The notes: generated from the letters alone by a model not told the origin. DNA of 64,000 bases from Jiella pelagia (GCF_026898155.1 NZ_CP114029.1:1123501-1187500), one strand, 5' to 3'; positions 49,744 through 61,530 are shown, numbered from the stretch's first letter. Translations and numbers: made by a program.

Positions 49744-49775
49744 AGGCCCCGGTTTACCGCCGGGGCTTTTGCTTT
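49744..49775 (+). terminator. rho-independent terminator after the cytochrome c gene
   Basis: AAGGCCCCGG, loop TTTACCG, CCGGGGCTTTT, followed by GCTTTTT. A strong GC stem with a U-rich tail about 40 bp after the stop codon. Confidence 0.85.
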
Positions 49776-49926
49776 TTCAGCCCGGCTCGTCTCCAATGAG
49801 CAGTGGGACCGTGCGGCGGCGATGGCCGGAGAGATGAACGAATCGTCACTTGGCAAGCCGCCCCGATGGTCGCCATAAAGCTGTGACACGCTGCAGACTT
49901 AACGAACGGAACGCTCTCGCGGAGAC

Positions 49927-51939
49927 ATGCCCTTGCCGATCCTGACGCGCGCTGCCCACCTCCTCGCCACGTCATGCATTGCTCTTGGCCTTTCGATACC
50001 AGCAGGCCATGCACAGGATCAGGGAGGTGCCGGAACGGGCCCTGCTCCGGCGGCCACGTCTGCCGAGGGGACCTCCGCCGAGGGGCAACCGGCCGACGGA
50101 TCTGCCGCTGCGACGGCGCAGCCGGCCGCAAACGGTGCGGCCGACCTTTCGTCCGCCGGCGAATGGCAGACTTCGATGTCGCTGACCGAACCGTCCAAGT
50201 ATCCGGCCGATTTCCAGCACTACGACTACGTCAATCCGGATGCCCCGAAGGGCGGGACGCTGAATTCCGTCGCCCTCGGCTCCTATGACAGCTTCAACCC
50301 CTTCGTCGTGCGCGGCACACCAGCGGTCGGCCTCGCCAACTTCGGCGGCGGCCTCCTCTACGACACCTTGATGGAACAATCGACGGACGAGCCGTCGGTC
50401 GCCCATGCGATGATCGCCGAGGCGGTGCGCTTTCCAGAGGACGACTCCTTCGTCACCTTCCGTCTCGATCCGCGCGCCCGCTTCCACGATGGCGAGCCGA
50501 TCACCGTCGAGGACGTGATCTGGAGCTTCGACACGCTGAAGGAGCTTCACCCGCAGTGGGGCGCCTACTACAAGAACGTCGTCAAGGCCGAGAAGACCGG
50601 CGAGCGCGAGGTGACCTTCACCTTCGACCAGACCGGCAATCGCGAATTGCCGCACATCATGGGCGACCTCACGGTCCTGCCGAAGCACTGGTGGGAAGGC
50701 ACCGGCCCGGACGGCAACAAGCGCGACATCTCGCAGCCCTCGCTGGAACCGCCGCTGGGCTCGGCCGCCTACAAGATCGGCCGCTTCGTCACCGGTCAGT
50801 CGATCGAATGGGACCGCGTCGAAGACTATTGGGCCGCAGACGTCCCGACCCACAAGGGCCGCTACAACTACGACAAGATCGACTACACCTATATCCGCGA
50901 CTCCAACGCAGCCTGGGAGGCTTTCAAGAAGGGCGGGCTGAACGATTACCGGCTGGAGAACAGCGCGCGGCGCTGGTCGCAGGAATACAACTTCCCGGCC
51001 TTCGAGAGGGGTGACGTCAAGAAGGTCGCCATTCCGGATCATCAGGTCGAATCGATGCAGGCCTATGTCCTCAACAACCGCCTGCCGAAGTTCCAGGACC
51101 GCCGGCTGCGCGAGGCTCTGACGCTCGCCTACAATTTCGAGGAAATGAACAAGACGCTGTTCTTCGGCCTCTACGCGCGCATGGCGAGCTACTTCGACAA
51201 CAGCGAGCTTGCGGCGACGGGCCTGCCCAGCGAAGGCGAGTTGAAGTTTCTGGAGCCGCTGCGGGACGAGATCCCGCCGGAGGTCTTCACCGAGGAGTTC
51301 CAGCTGCCGGTCTATACCGACAACCGCTCGGTGCGAGACAATCTGCGCAAGGCGCTCGAACTGTTTCGGGAGGCCGGCTACGAACTGGACGGAACCCGCC
51401 TGGTCGATTCGAAGACGGGGCGCCAGCTCTCGATCGAGATGCTCGGCGACGACCCGACCGACGCCAGGGTGCTCCAGCCCTATGCCGACAGCCTGAAGCG
51501 TCTCGGCATCGATGCCTCGATCCGCATCGTCGACACCAACCAGTATATCGAGCGGATCACCAATTTCGACTTCGAGATGGTCTCGATCAAATACTATCCG
51601 CAGTCGCTCTCGCCCGGCAACGAGCAGCGAGACTTCTGGTCGAGCGCCGCCGCCGACTCGCCGGGCAGCCGCAACTATGCCGGCGTCAAGAACCCGGCCA
51701 TCGACAAGCTGATCGACAATATCGTCTATGCCACAGACCGGGACGACCTCGTCGCCGCGACGCGCGCGCTCGATCGGGTGATGCTTTGGGAATACTACGT
51801 TGTTCCGCAATATCGCAACGCGGACATGTGGCTCGCCTATTGGGACAAGCTAGAAATGTCGGGCAAGCGCCCCGGCTATTCGACCATCGATCCGTTCGCA
51901 TGGTGGATCAAGAGCGCCGAGAAGGCCGCGGCGAACTGA
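49927..51939 (+). CDS. yejA: extracellular solute-binding protein family 5 (YejA-like, first copy)
   Basis: 670 residues. A Sec signal peptide (ATSCIALGLSIPAGHAQ) is followed by an Ala/Gly/Pro linker, then the SBP_bac_5 fold: YPADFQHYDYVNPDAPKGG near the start, FRLDPRARFHDGEPITVEDV, YVLNNRLPKFQDRRLREAL. This is the YejA type of peptide-binding protein that feeds the YejBEF transporter. Its stop overlaps the start of the second copy (ATGA). An upstream terminator separates it from the cytochrome gene, so this is the operon start. Confidence 0.92.
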   Translation: MPLPILTRAAHLLATSCIALGLSIPAGHAQDQGGAGTGPAPAATSAEGTSAEGQPADGSAAATAQPAANGAADLSSAGEWQTSMSLTEPSKYPADFQHYDYVNPDAPKGGTLNSVALGSYDSFNPFVVRGTPAVGLANFGGGLLYDTLMEQSTDEPSVAHAMIAEAVRFPEDDSFVTFRLDPRARFHDGEPITVEDVIWSFDTLKELHPQWGAYYKNVVKAEKTGEREVTFTFDQTGNRELPHIMGDLTVLPKHWWEGTGPDGNKRDISQPSLEPPLGSAAYKIGRFVTGQSIEWDRVEDYWAADVPTHKGRYNYDKIDYTYIRDSNAAWEAFKKGGLNDYRLENSARRWSQEYNFPAFERGDVKKVAIPDHQVESMQAYVLNNRLPKFQDRRLREALTLAYNFEEMNKTLFFGLYARMASYFDNSELAATGLPSEGELKFLEPLRDEIPPEVFTEEFQLPVYTDNRSVRDNLRKALELFREAGYELDGTRLVDSKTGRQLSIEMLGDDPTDARVLQPYADSLKRLGIDASIRIVDTNQYIERITNFDFEMVSIKYYPQSLSPGNEQRDFWSSAAADSPGSRNYAGVKNPAIDKLIDNIVYATDRDDLVAATRALDRVMLWEYYVVPQYRNADMWLAYWDKLEMSGKRPGYSTIDPFAWWIKSAEKAAAN

Positions 51940-53816
51940 TGGGCACGACGTTTCGCTTCACCCGACGCGGCTTCGGGCAGATGATGCTCGGCGCCGCAGC
52001 CGCAGCCGCCCTGCCCGGCCGCGGCTTCGCCGCCGCGCAGACGGAGACGCCGCTGCACGGCCTTTCGGCCTTCGGCGACCTGAAATACCCTGCCGACTTC
52101 GCCCAGTTCGATTATGCCACCCCCGATGCACCGGCGGGCGGACAGTTCAACATGTCGGTGCCGAGTTGGGCCCTCAACCAGTCGCCGCTGACCTTCGACA
52201 CGCTCAACACCTTCGTCCTCAAGGGAAACGCGCCCCCGCGGATCGAGAAGCTCTACGATGCGTTGATGACGTCGTCGCTCGACGAACCGGACGCGCTCTA
52301 TTGCGCGCTGGCGAGTTCGGTGACCATCTCGGCGGATCGCAACATCTATGTCTTCGCGCTGCGGCCGGAAGCGACGTTCTCGACCGGCGCCAAGGTGACG
52401 GCCGCAGACGTTGTCTTCAGCTACGAGACGTTCAAGGAAAAGGGCCATCCCTCCCTCCAGATCACGCTCCAGGAGGTCGAGTCGGTGATCGCTGAGGCGC
52501 CGGACCGGGTCCGCCTCGTCTTCTCCGGAAAGCAGACTGACCAGGACGCCCTCGGTGCCTTCGGCATCCCCATCGTGCCGAAGGCCTTCTTCGACGAAGA
52601 GCCCTTCGAGAACGTGACGTCGAAACAGATCCCCGGCAGCGGGCGCTTCGAGGTCAAGGCGTTCGAGTTCGGCCGGTATATCGAATACGGCAAGCGGCAG
52701 GACTATTGGGCGAAGGACATGGCCTTCGCCCGCGGGCTCGACCACTTCGACACCATCCGCATCGATTTTTTCCGAGACAGGACGATCGGCTTCGAGGCCT
52801 TCAAGAAGGGCAACATCACCTTCCGCGAGGAGTTCACCTCGAAGACCTGGGCGACCGACTACGGTTTTCCGGCAGTCCTCGAAGGCAAGGTGATCAAGCG
52901 CGAGTTCCCGCGAGAAAAGACGCCGACCTTCCAGTGCTGGGCGTTGAACCAGCGCCGCGAGCGCTTCGCCGATCGCAACGTGCGCCGCGCCATCAATCTG
53001 TGCTTCGACTTCGAATGGACGAATGCGCAGATGTTCTACGGCATCTACAAGCACTCCGATTCGTGCTTCGAGACATCCGACTTCAAGGCGGAGGGGCCGC
53101 CCTCGCCTGCCGAACTGAAGATCCTCGAGCCGCTCCGCGACAAGCTTCCCGAAGAGGTATTCGGAGAGGTCTGGACGCAACCCGTCTCGGACGGCTCAGG
53201 CCGCGACCGGGCGCTGCTGCGCGAGGCTCTCGGACTGTTTGCCGAAGCAGGCTGGAAGCAGGCTGGCGGCAGGCTGGTCAACGAGGCCGGCCAGACCTTC
53301 GCGCTCGAATACATGATCGACGACCAGGGGTTCGAGCGGGTTTATTCGAAGTTCATCCAGAACCTGAAGGCGGTTGGGGTGGATGCCTCCTTCCGCCTCG
53401 TCGATGGCGCCCAGTACCAGGCGCGCAAGAACCGCTTCGACTTCGATCTCATCGGCGGCGCCTTCTCGCTCGGCTCGACCCCGACGCGGGACACGCTGGT
53501 CGGGTTGTTCGGAAGCCTCACCAAGAACCGGGAAGGCTCCAACAATTTCGTCGGCATGGCCGACCCGGCCGTCGACGCGCTGATCGACGTCGTCAACCAG
53601 GCAAAGGACCGCAAGAGCCTGACGATGGCGATGCGGGCGCTTGACCGGGTGCTGCGCGCCCGCTTCGACTGGATCCCGAACATCCACTCGGAAAGCCACC
53701 GCGTCGCCTATTGGGACATGTTCGGCTTCCGGGAGCCCAAGCCGGACTATGGCTGGCCGGTCGAGCGGCTCTGGTGGTTCGACGAAGACAAAGCGAAAGC
53801 GATCGGCAAGGCCTGA
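51939..53816 (+). CDS. extracellular solute-binding protein family 5 (YejA-like, second copy)
   Basis: 625 residues. The N-terminus TRRGFGQMMLGAAAAAAL is a twin-arginine type signal, in contrast to the Sec signal of the first copy. The fold markers are KYPADFAQFDYATPDAPAGG, FALRPEATFSTGAKVTAADV and CWALNQRRERFADRNVRRAI. The two copies are clearly related but differ along their whole length, so they may bind different peptides. Translation is coupled by the 1-nt ATGA overlap. Confidence 0.92.
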   Translation: MGTTFRFTRRGFGQMMLGAAAAAALPGRGFAAAQTETPLHGLSAFGDLKYPADFAQFDYATPDAPAGGQFNMSVPSWALNQSPLTFDTLNTFVLKGNAPPRIEKLYDALMTSSLDEPDALYCALASSVTISADRNIYVFALRPEATFSTGAKVTAADVVFSYETFKEKGHPSLQITLQEVESVIAEAPDRVRLVFSGKQTDQDALGAFGIPIVPKAFFDEEPFENVTSKQIPGSGRFEVKAFEFGRYIEYGKRQDYWAKDMAFARGLDHFDTIRIDFFRDRTIGFEAFKKGNITFREEFTSKTWATDYGFPAVLEGKVIKREFPREKTPTFQCWALNQRRERFADRNVRRAINLCFDFEWTNAQMFYGIYKHSDSCFETSDFKAEGPPSPAELKILEPLRDKLPEEVFGEVWTQPVSDGSGRDRALLREALGLFAEAGWKQAGGRLVNEAGQTFALEYMIDDQGFERVYSKFIQNLKAVGVDASFRLVDGAQYQARKNRFDFDLIGGAFSLGSTPTRDTLVGLFGSLTKNREGSNNFVGMADPAVDALIDVVNQAKDRKSLTMAMRALDRVLRARFDWIPNIHSESHRVAYWDMFGFREPKPDYGWPVERLWWFDEDKAKAIGKA

Positions 53817-53988
53817 GCAAGGCTGGCAGGAAAGGGTCGGGCGGGCATTTGGCCGGGAGAGTCGCCGGCCTGGCCGCCGCTCTTTTGCGCTGCGCTGCGC
53901 TTTTGGTTAACAACGTCGAAACACAGGCGAATTCCGCGCTGCCGCCCGACAGGGCGGAGCGACGCCAACCGGAGACGCGAAACCCGAC

Positions 53989-55116
53989 ATGGGCGCCTAT
54001 ATCCTTCGCCGACTGCTGCTGATGATTCCGACCATCCTCGGGATCATGGCCATCTCCTTCATCGTCGTGCAATTTGCGCCCGGCGGGCCGGTCGAGCAGG
54101 TTGTGGCCGGCTTGCGTGGCGAGGCGGGCGGTGCGGCCGACCGTGTCTCCGGCGCCAGCTCCGACTTCGGCTCGTCCTCCAGCACCCAGGATTCCGGCTA
54201 TCGCGGCGCCCAGGGGCTCGATCCGGAGTTCATCAAGAAGCTCGAACAGCAGTTCGGCTTCGACAAGCCGCCGCTCGAGCGCTTCGGCCTGATGATCTGG
54301 AACTACGCCCGCTTCGACTTCGGAGAGAGCTATTTCCGCTCGATCGGCGTCTGGGACCTGATCCTTGAAAAGATGCCGGTCTCGATCTCGCTCGGACTGT
54401 GGATCACGCTGATCTCCTACGCGATCTCGATCCCGCTCGGCATCCGCAAGGCGCTGAAGGACGGCTCCAAATTCGACGTCTGGACCTCCGGCATCGTCAT
54501 CGTCGCCTATGCGATCCCCGGCTTCATCTTTGCCGTGCTCCTGATGGTGCTGTTTGCCGGCGGCTCGTTCCTCGACTGGTTTCCGTTGCGCGGCCTCCTG
54601 TCGGACGGCGTCAGCGGCGCCTGGTGCGCGCCGTGGTCGGCGAACTTCGCCCCCGGCGCCTGCATCACCCGGACGATCCCGGACTATTTCTGGCACCTCA
54701 CTCTGCCGCTGATCGCTTTGTCGCTCTCGGCCTTTGCCACGACCACACTATTGACCAAGAACTCCTTCCTGGACGAGATCGGCAAGCAATATGTGACGAC
54801 GGCCCGAGCCAAAGGGCTGAACGAGCGGCGCGTCCTCTACGGCCACGTCTTCCGCAATGCCATGCTGATCATCATCGCGGGCTTTCCCGGCGCCTTCATC
54901 TCGGCCTTCTTCACCGGCTCGCTGCTGATCGAGACGATCTTCTCCCTCGACGGGCTCGGCTATCTCGGCTTCGATTCGATCTACAAGCGCGACTATCCCG
55001 TCGTCTTCGCCACCCTCTACATCTTCTCGCTGATCGGCCTGATCACCACGCTGGTCTCCGACCTCATGTACACCTGGATCGATCCGCGGATCGACTTCGA
55101 GCGGCGGGAGGTCTGA
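53989..55116 (+). CDS. yejB: microcin C/peptide ABC transporter permease YejB
   Basis: 375 residues. The first helix is [20 protein letters not shown], and a periplasmic insert ([18 protein letters not shown]) precedes the BPD_transp_1 core. The cytoplasmic EAA loop is [23 protein letters not shown]-like ([20 protein letters not shown]). It forms the inner-membrane channel with YejE. 172 bp after the binding protein gene. Confidence 0.95.
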   Translation: MGAYILRRLLLMIPTILGIMAISFIVVQFAPGGPVEQVVAGLRGEAGGAADRVSGASSDFGSSSSTQDSGYRGAQGLDPEFIKKLEQQFGFDKPPLERFGLMIWNYARFDFGESYFRSIGVWDLILEKMPVSISLGLWITLISYAISIPLGIRKALKDGSKFDVWTSGIVIVAYAIPGFIFAVLLMVLFAGGSFLDWFPLRGLLSDGVSGAWCAPWSANFAPGACITRTIPDYFWHLTLPLIALSLSAFATTTLLTKNSFLDEIGKQYVTTARAKGLNERRVLYGHVFRNAMLIIIAGFPGAFISAFFTGSLLIETIFSLDGLGYLGFDSIYKRDYPVVFATLYIFSLIGLITTLVSDLMYTWIDPRIDFERREV

Positions 55117-55118
55117 GC

Positions 55119-56350
55119 ATGGATGACGCCATGAGAGATCGGCTGAAGGAACAGCGCAAAGGCGAACTCCCCGAGGAGCGCGCCGCCGACATCGCCCGGG
55201 AGCAGACGAGCGGCATCGCCCAGCTCGCCCCCGAAGGCGAGCCTCGTCAAGCGCCCCCGCATCTCGCCGATCAACCAGCGCCGCTGGCAGAACTTCAAGG
55301 CGAACAGGCGCGGCTACTGGTCGCTGTGGATCTTCGCCGTCCTCTTCGTCATTGCGCTCTTCGCCGAGTTCGTCGCCAACGACCGGCCGATCCTCGTCGA
55401 ATACAAGGGCGAGTTCTACTATCCGATCCTGGTCGACTATCCGGAAGAGGTGTTCGGCGGCTTCCTGCCAACCACAGACTATCGCGATCCGGTCAATCAG
55501 GAAGAGATCGAGGCGAATGGCTGGATGATCTGGCCGCCGATCCGCTATTCCTACGACACCAAGAATCTCGAACCGCCGACGCCCGCCCCTTCAGCGCCCT
55601 TCTGGACCCTTTCCGACGAAGAGCGATGCGCGGGTTATCCGCAGGGCGTCGATGATCCCGGCTGCGTCATCGGCAACATGAACTGGCTCGGCACCGACGA
55701 CCAGGTGCGCGACGTTCTGGCCCGGGTCATCTACGGTTTCCGCATCTCGGTGCTGTTCGGCCTGATCCTGACCATCGGCTCGGCCCTGATCGGCGTCACC
55801 GCCGGCGCCATCCAGGGCTATTTCGGCGGGCTCGTGGACCTGTTCTTCCAGCGCTTCATCGAGATCTGGTCGTCGATCCCTGTCCTTTATCTTCTCCTGA
55901 TCATTGCCGCGATTCTGCCGCCCGGCTTCTGGGTGCTGCTCGGCATCATGATGCTGTTCTCCTGGGTCGCCTTCGTCGGCGTCGTTCGGGCCGAGTTCCT
56001 GCGCGCCCGAAACTTCGAATATGTGAACGCGGCCCGGGCGCTCGGCGTCGGCGACTGGACGATCATGTTCCGCCACGTCCTTCCCAATGCCATGGTGGCG
56101 ACGCTGACCTTCCTCCCCTTCATCCTGTCGGGCTCGATCACCACCTTGACGGCGCTCGACTTCCTCGGCCTTGGCCTGCCACCCGGCTCGCCGTCGCTCG
56201 GCGAGGCTCCTCGCCCAGGGCAAGAACAACCTGCAGGCCCCCTGGCTCGGCTTTTCCGGCTTCATCGTCCTCGCCCTGATGCTATCCTTGCTCGTCTTCG
56301 TCGGCGAGGCGGTGCGCGACGCCTTCGACCCGCGCAAGAGCTTCAAATGA
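55119..56350 (+). CDS. yejE: microcin C/peptide ABC transporter permease YejE (two one-base frame breaks)
   Basis: Second permease of the Yej system. Repairing GAGCCTC (55239-55245) gives PEGELVKRPRISPINQRRW, and repairing GAGGCTC (56203-56209) gives SLGELLAQGKNNLQAPW; the protein is then 409 residues with no stop. After one N-terminal helix and a periplasmic stretch (GGFLPTTDYRDPVNQEEI, NWLGTDDQVRDVLARVIYG) come the remaining helices and the EAA loop YVNAARALGVGDWTIMFRHV. It starts 2 bp after yejB. Confidence 0.92.
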
Positions 56351-56365
56351 GGCAAGGAGGTTTCG

Positions 56366-56620
56366 ATGGGTGAGATCGGCCGCATCACCAAGACCGTCAG
56401 CGTCGACGAGCTGCCGGAGGAAATGCGGGAGAAATTCGTTCCGGGAACACCCGTGAGCGTTACGTTCGAAGGCCGATTGGCCGATAAACCATTGACCCCC
56501 GAAGAGATCGAGGTGCGCAAACGATCGTTGCTCAAATATTGGGGTGCAGCGGCGCACCTTGGCACGACGAGCGAGGAGGCCGTTGCGCGTATTCGCGCGT
56601 TGCGTGACGAATGGGATTGA
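56366..56620 (+). CDS. putative antitoxin partner of the PIN toxin
   Basis: 84 residues starting MGEIGRITKTVSVDELPEEM, with a GGAGG ribosome site. The N-terminal part could form an AbrB-like or Phd-like short DNA-binding unit, and the C-terminal half is a charged helix (EEIEVRKRSLLKYWG). I do not recognise the family with certainty. Its end overlaps the PIN gene by 10 bp, the classical antitoxin-toxin layout. Confidence 0.7.
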   Translation: MGEIGRITKTVSVDELPEEMREKFVPGTPVSVTFEGRLADKPLTPEEIEVRKRSLLKYWGAAAHLGTTSEEAVARIRALRDEWD

Positions 56621-57045
56621 CACCGGGTCACTTCTATCTCGACACGAACGTCTTTATCGATCTGATCGAGAGGAGGGACGGCGACCTGAAGCGATTCATC
56701 GAGCGGGCGTCGGACGAGCAGGTCAGTTTCTTCACGAGCGAACTCACCTTGGCGGAAGTTCTCGTCAAACCGATCGAACGTGGGCAGACGGAACTGGCGC
56801 GAATGTTCGAGGAGACCGTAGTGACGAGTCCGATCCTGCAGGTGGTGCCGGTTAGTCGCGGCATCCTGCGGCGAAGCGCGATGTTACGTGCCGAGCTGAA
56901 CAACAAGCTGGCCGATTCTATTCATGTGGCAACGGCCGTAGAGGCTGGCTGCCGGTCTTTCGTATCCGACGACAAGAGACTGAGACTTCCGGCGGATATT
57001 GAGCGCGTTACCGCTACTGAATTTGGCGGGATCGACGAGGCATGA
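56611..57045 (+). CDS. PIN-domain ribonuclease toxin (VapC-like)
   Basis: 144 residues. PIN acidic residues are visible in HFYLDTNVFIDLIE, SELTLAEVLVKPIE, LADSIHVATAVEAG and FVSDDKRLRLP, giving the four-acid metal site of a VapC-type RNase. It is encoded directly after the small protein and inside the yej operon, between yejE and yejF. All key residues are present, so it is probably active. Confidence 0.88.
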   Translation: MGLTPGHFYLDTNVFIDLIERRDGDLKRFIERASDEQVSFFTSELTLAEVLVKPIERGQTELARMFEETVVTSPILQVVPVSRGILRRSAMLRAELNNKLADSIHVATAVEAGCRSFVSDDKRLRLPADIERVTATEFGGIDEA

Positions 57046-57190
57046 ACGGCGATCTGCCTGCCCTTGGACTGCGGTCCCTCTCTCCCGATGGCTGAGATCG
57101 CTTAGCGTTTCATTTCACCTCGGCACCTTGCGTGCTGACTTTGGCGCCAAAGCCGGGCCGCGACGAACAACAGAAGAAGGATAGCCGCGC

Positions 57191-58845
<1,655 letters not shown>

Positions 58846-58849
<4 letters not shown>

Positions 58850-59508
58850 GCGGACATTATCGCGACCAGCTGACAGATCAGCCGCTCGCCTTCGAGATTC
58901 TGCGGGAGGAGCTGATCCATCGCGGCTTCCGCGACTTCAAGAAGCTGACCATCGAGCATGACGCGCTCGACGGCGGCGCGCGGATCGGGCCGATGGAGCG
59001 GGAGTATCTGGCGACGGGCCCTGTCGCCGTGATCGTCCCCTATGATCCCGGACAGGACGCCATCGTCGTCATCCGGCAGTTTCGCTTGGCGGCAGCCCTC
59101 GACACGCCGACTGCCGCCGCCGTGGAGCTTCCCGCCGGCATGGTGGATCCCGGCGAGGACGCTCTCGCGGCCGCAGCGCGCGAACTTCAGGAAGAGACCA
59201 GCCTTGCCGCTCTGGCCATCGAGCGATGCTTTTCGATGTTGCCCTCGCCCGGCCTCAGCGACGAGCACGCGCATATCTATCTGGCCATCGTCGACGCCGG
59301 CAATCTCGAGGTGCACGCAGGCAAGGACGACGAGCACGAGGACATCCGGCCGATCCTCGCCCCAGTCGACGATCTCATCGCAGCCGTCGACGAGGGCCGC
59401 GTGCAGAACGGCTATCTCATCGCCTGCACCCATTGGTTCGCCCGCAAGGGGCGCGCACGGGCACAGGCGCTCCAGGGAACGCTTTTCGACAGCGAAGGTG
59501 ATGCATGA
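58846..59508 (+). CDS. NUDIX hydrolase, ADP-ribose pyrophosphatase type
   Basis: 220 residues. The Nudix box is GMVDPGEDALAAAARELQEETSLAA, with ARELQEE as its catalytic helix, preceded by the ADPRase-type VVIRQFRLAAA. It should hydrolyse ADP-ribose or related nucleotide sugars to AMP. The ATGA overlap with yejF and with the following gene (4 bp) makes it part of the same transcript. Confidence 0.9.
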
Positions 59509-60446
59509 CCATTCTTCTCTCCGTCACCGGCTTCGACCCCTCCCGCTGGTGGCAGGCATTGCACGATGCCGCGCCCGAGCGGAAGATCGTCCTTGATGCG
59601 GCGGATGCCGGCGACGAGCCGATCGACTACGCCGTCGTCTGGAAGCAGCCGCCGGGGCTTCTGACGACGCTTCCGGACCTGAAGGCGATCTTCTCCCTCG
59701 GCGCCGGCGTCGACCACATCCTTACCGACCGTGAACTCCCCGATGTCCCGATCGTGCGGATCGTCGCCGACGATCTGAAGGAGCGGATGAGCGAATATGT
59801 CGTCTGGCGGGTGCTCGATCATTTCCGCCGTGGCAGGGCCTATCGCCAGCAGCAGGCCCAGAAGATCTGGCACGAGCGCATGCAGCCGGCCGCACGCGAG
59901 ATCACCGTCGGTATCATGGGCCTCGGCGTTCTCGGCATCGACGCAGCGGCGAAGCTGCAGGTCCTTGGCTTCGACGTCGTCGGCTGGAGCCGGAGCGAAA
60001 AGACGGTACCCGGCGTCCAGACCTTTGCCGGCGATGCGGGTCTTGGCCCCTTCCTCGCCACCAGCGACATCCTCGTCGTGCTTTTGCCTCTGACGGCCGA
60101 CACCCGGGGCATCATCGACGGGCCTCTGCTGTCACGCCTGAAGCGGGACACACTGCTCGGCGGGCCGGTTTTGATCAATGCCGGCCGCGGCGGACTGCAG
60201 GACGAGACGGCAATCCTCGCCGCTCTCGACGAGGACCGGCTGATGGAGGCGTCCCTTGACGTCTTCACGGTCGAGCCCCTTCCCGCGGAGTCGCGGCTCT
60301 GGAGCCATCCGAAGGTTTTCGTGACGCCCCATGCGGCGGCGCTATCCGACCCTGATGCGCTGGCCCCGATCATCATGCGGCAGATCGCCGCCCATCAGCG
60401 CGGCGAGCCGCTCGAGAACGTCGTCGACAGACGTGCCGGCTACTGA
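59505..60446 (+). CDS. ghrA: glyoxylate/hydroxypyruvate reductase A-type dehydrogenase
   Basis: 313 residues of the D-2-hydroxyacid dehydrogenase family. SLGAGVDHIL and MSEYVVWRVLDHFR are GhrA-type, GIMGLGVLGIDAAAKL binds NAD(P)H, and the catalytic set is INAGRGGLQDE (Arg), LDVFTVEPLP (Glu) and VTPHAAALSDP (His). It reduces glyoxylate and hydroxypyruvate. The first codons overlap the NUDIX gene by 4 bp. Confidence 0.9.
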   Translation: MTILLSVTGFDPSRWWQALHDAAPERKIVLDAADAGDEPIDYAVVWKQPPGLLTTLPDLKAIFSLGAGVDHILTDRELPDVPIVRIVADDLKERMSEYVVWRVLDHFRRGRAYRQQQAQKIWHERMQPAAREITVGIMGLGVLGIDAAAKLQVLGFDVVGWSRSEKTVPGVQTFAGDAGLGPFLATSDILVVLLPLTADTRGIIDGPLLSRLKRDTLLGGPVLINAGRGGLQDETAILAALDEDRLMEASLDVFTVEPLPAESRLWSHPKVFVTPHAAALSDPDALAPIIMRQIAAHQRGEPLENVVDRRAGY

Positions 60447-60552
60447 GGACGGGTTTGCCTTTGCCGAAATGGCGATCGTCTCTGACAGGCGAACCTTTCC
60501 CGCGCCGTCTTCGTTAAGGCGGCGAGACGGTACGAATGTCAGGAGCAGAACG

Positions 60553-60732
60553 ATGGCCGACGTCGACACGACCAAGCAGCGGGACGAGCATTCCCCGGAC
60601 GACAACCGTGAACGGGAAACCGAGGCAGAAAAGACGCAGCATGAAGAGGAAGATCTCGACGAGGCTCTGGACGAGACCTTCCCTGCTTCGGATCCAATCT
60701 CGCCTTCGCGGATCGACGGCCCGAACAACTGA
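60553..60732 (+). CDS. small acidic conserved protein
   Basis: 59 residues starting MADVDTTKQRDEHSP with an AGGAG ribosome site. Nearly all residues are polar or acidic, followed by the motif DEALDETFPASDPISPSRI. Short proteins ending in DEALxxTFPASDP are widespread in alphaproteobacteria and unnamed. It is probably disordered, with the motif as a binding peptide. It stands alone between ghrA and the OhrR-like gene. Confidence 0.75.
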   Translation: MADVDTTKQRDEHSPDDNRERETEAEKTQHEEEDLDEALDETFPASDPISPSRIDGPNN

Positions 60733-60898
60733 GCGCCCAGTGGCCCGCCCGGCTCCGCTGAGCTTGGTGGCCGACATGCAGAAGAGCTGGATCGCGTTGA
60801 GAGAGAGACGGTTCGTCCGACACGCGGTCACGTGGTCGCACCGGCCAAAGCGCCGGGGGACAGGGCGGCCTCCGACGTCGCCGTTGAAGGCTTAGCCT

Positions 60899-61399
60899 TT
60901 ACACCGGCTCGCCCGAGTTGGTTGCCAGGCGTTGGCGGGCGCGAGTGCCACGTGCGCTGACTGTCTTCGTTGCCATCCGCTCAGCCAGCGCCGTCAGCTC
61001 GTCTCGCAGATGGTCGAGATCGTCAGGCGCCAAGCCCGTCTGGCACTCGACGACCTGTTGGGCGTCATAGACGGCGGACTCCGATGCCTCGCCCCGAGGT
61101 GTCAAGGCGATGTGCACGACACGCCTATCAGTGCGGTCGCGTTGCCGTGTGACGAGGCCGCTCTCTTCAAGGCGATCAAGGAGCGGACTGATGGCATTGG
61201 CCGACAGTTGCAGCCGCTGCGCGATCTCCCGCGACGTCGAGTGGCCGTCTTGCCAGAGCACCAGCATGACCAGATACTGCGGATAGGTCAGATCCAGCTG
61301 CGCCAGAAGCGGCCGATAGGCGCGGGTGACGGCATTGGTCGCCGCATAGAGAGCGAAGCAGAGCTGCTTGTCGAGGCTCAGTTTTTTTTCATCGTTCAT
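60899..61399 (-). CDS. MarR-family regulator, OhrR-like
   Basis: 166 residues from ATG 61399 (MNDEKKLSLDKQLCFALYAA). The Cys in LCFALYA is placed as the peroxide-sensing Cys of OhrR. The winged helix has SREIAQRLQLSANAISPLLDRLEESGLVTR and DRTDRRVVHIALTPRG. OhrR represses an organic hydroperoxide resistance gene (ohr), but no ohr gene is seen nearby, so the target may lie elsewhere. Confidence 0.85.
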   Translation of the reverse strand: MNDEKKLSLDKQLCFALYAATNAVTRAYRPLLAQLDLTYPQYLVMLVLWQDGHSTSREIAQRLQLSANAISPLLDRLEESGLVTRQRDRTDRRVVHIALTPRGEASESAVYDAQQVVECQTGLAPDDLDHLRDELTALAERMATKTVSARGTRARQRLATNSGEPV

Positions 61400-61530
61400 C
61401 GAAATCGTCCCTGCATGGGGACAGTTGCGACTTCCCACATGAACCAATCGGATGCGGAACACTGTGCCTGCGCGTTGGAGAGTGCAGGCTGCTCCACCAG
61501 AATATCAACCGCATCCACGTGCGAGACGCA

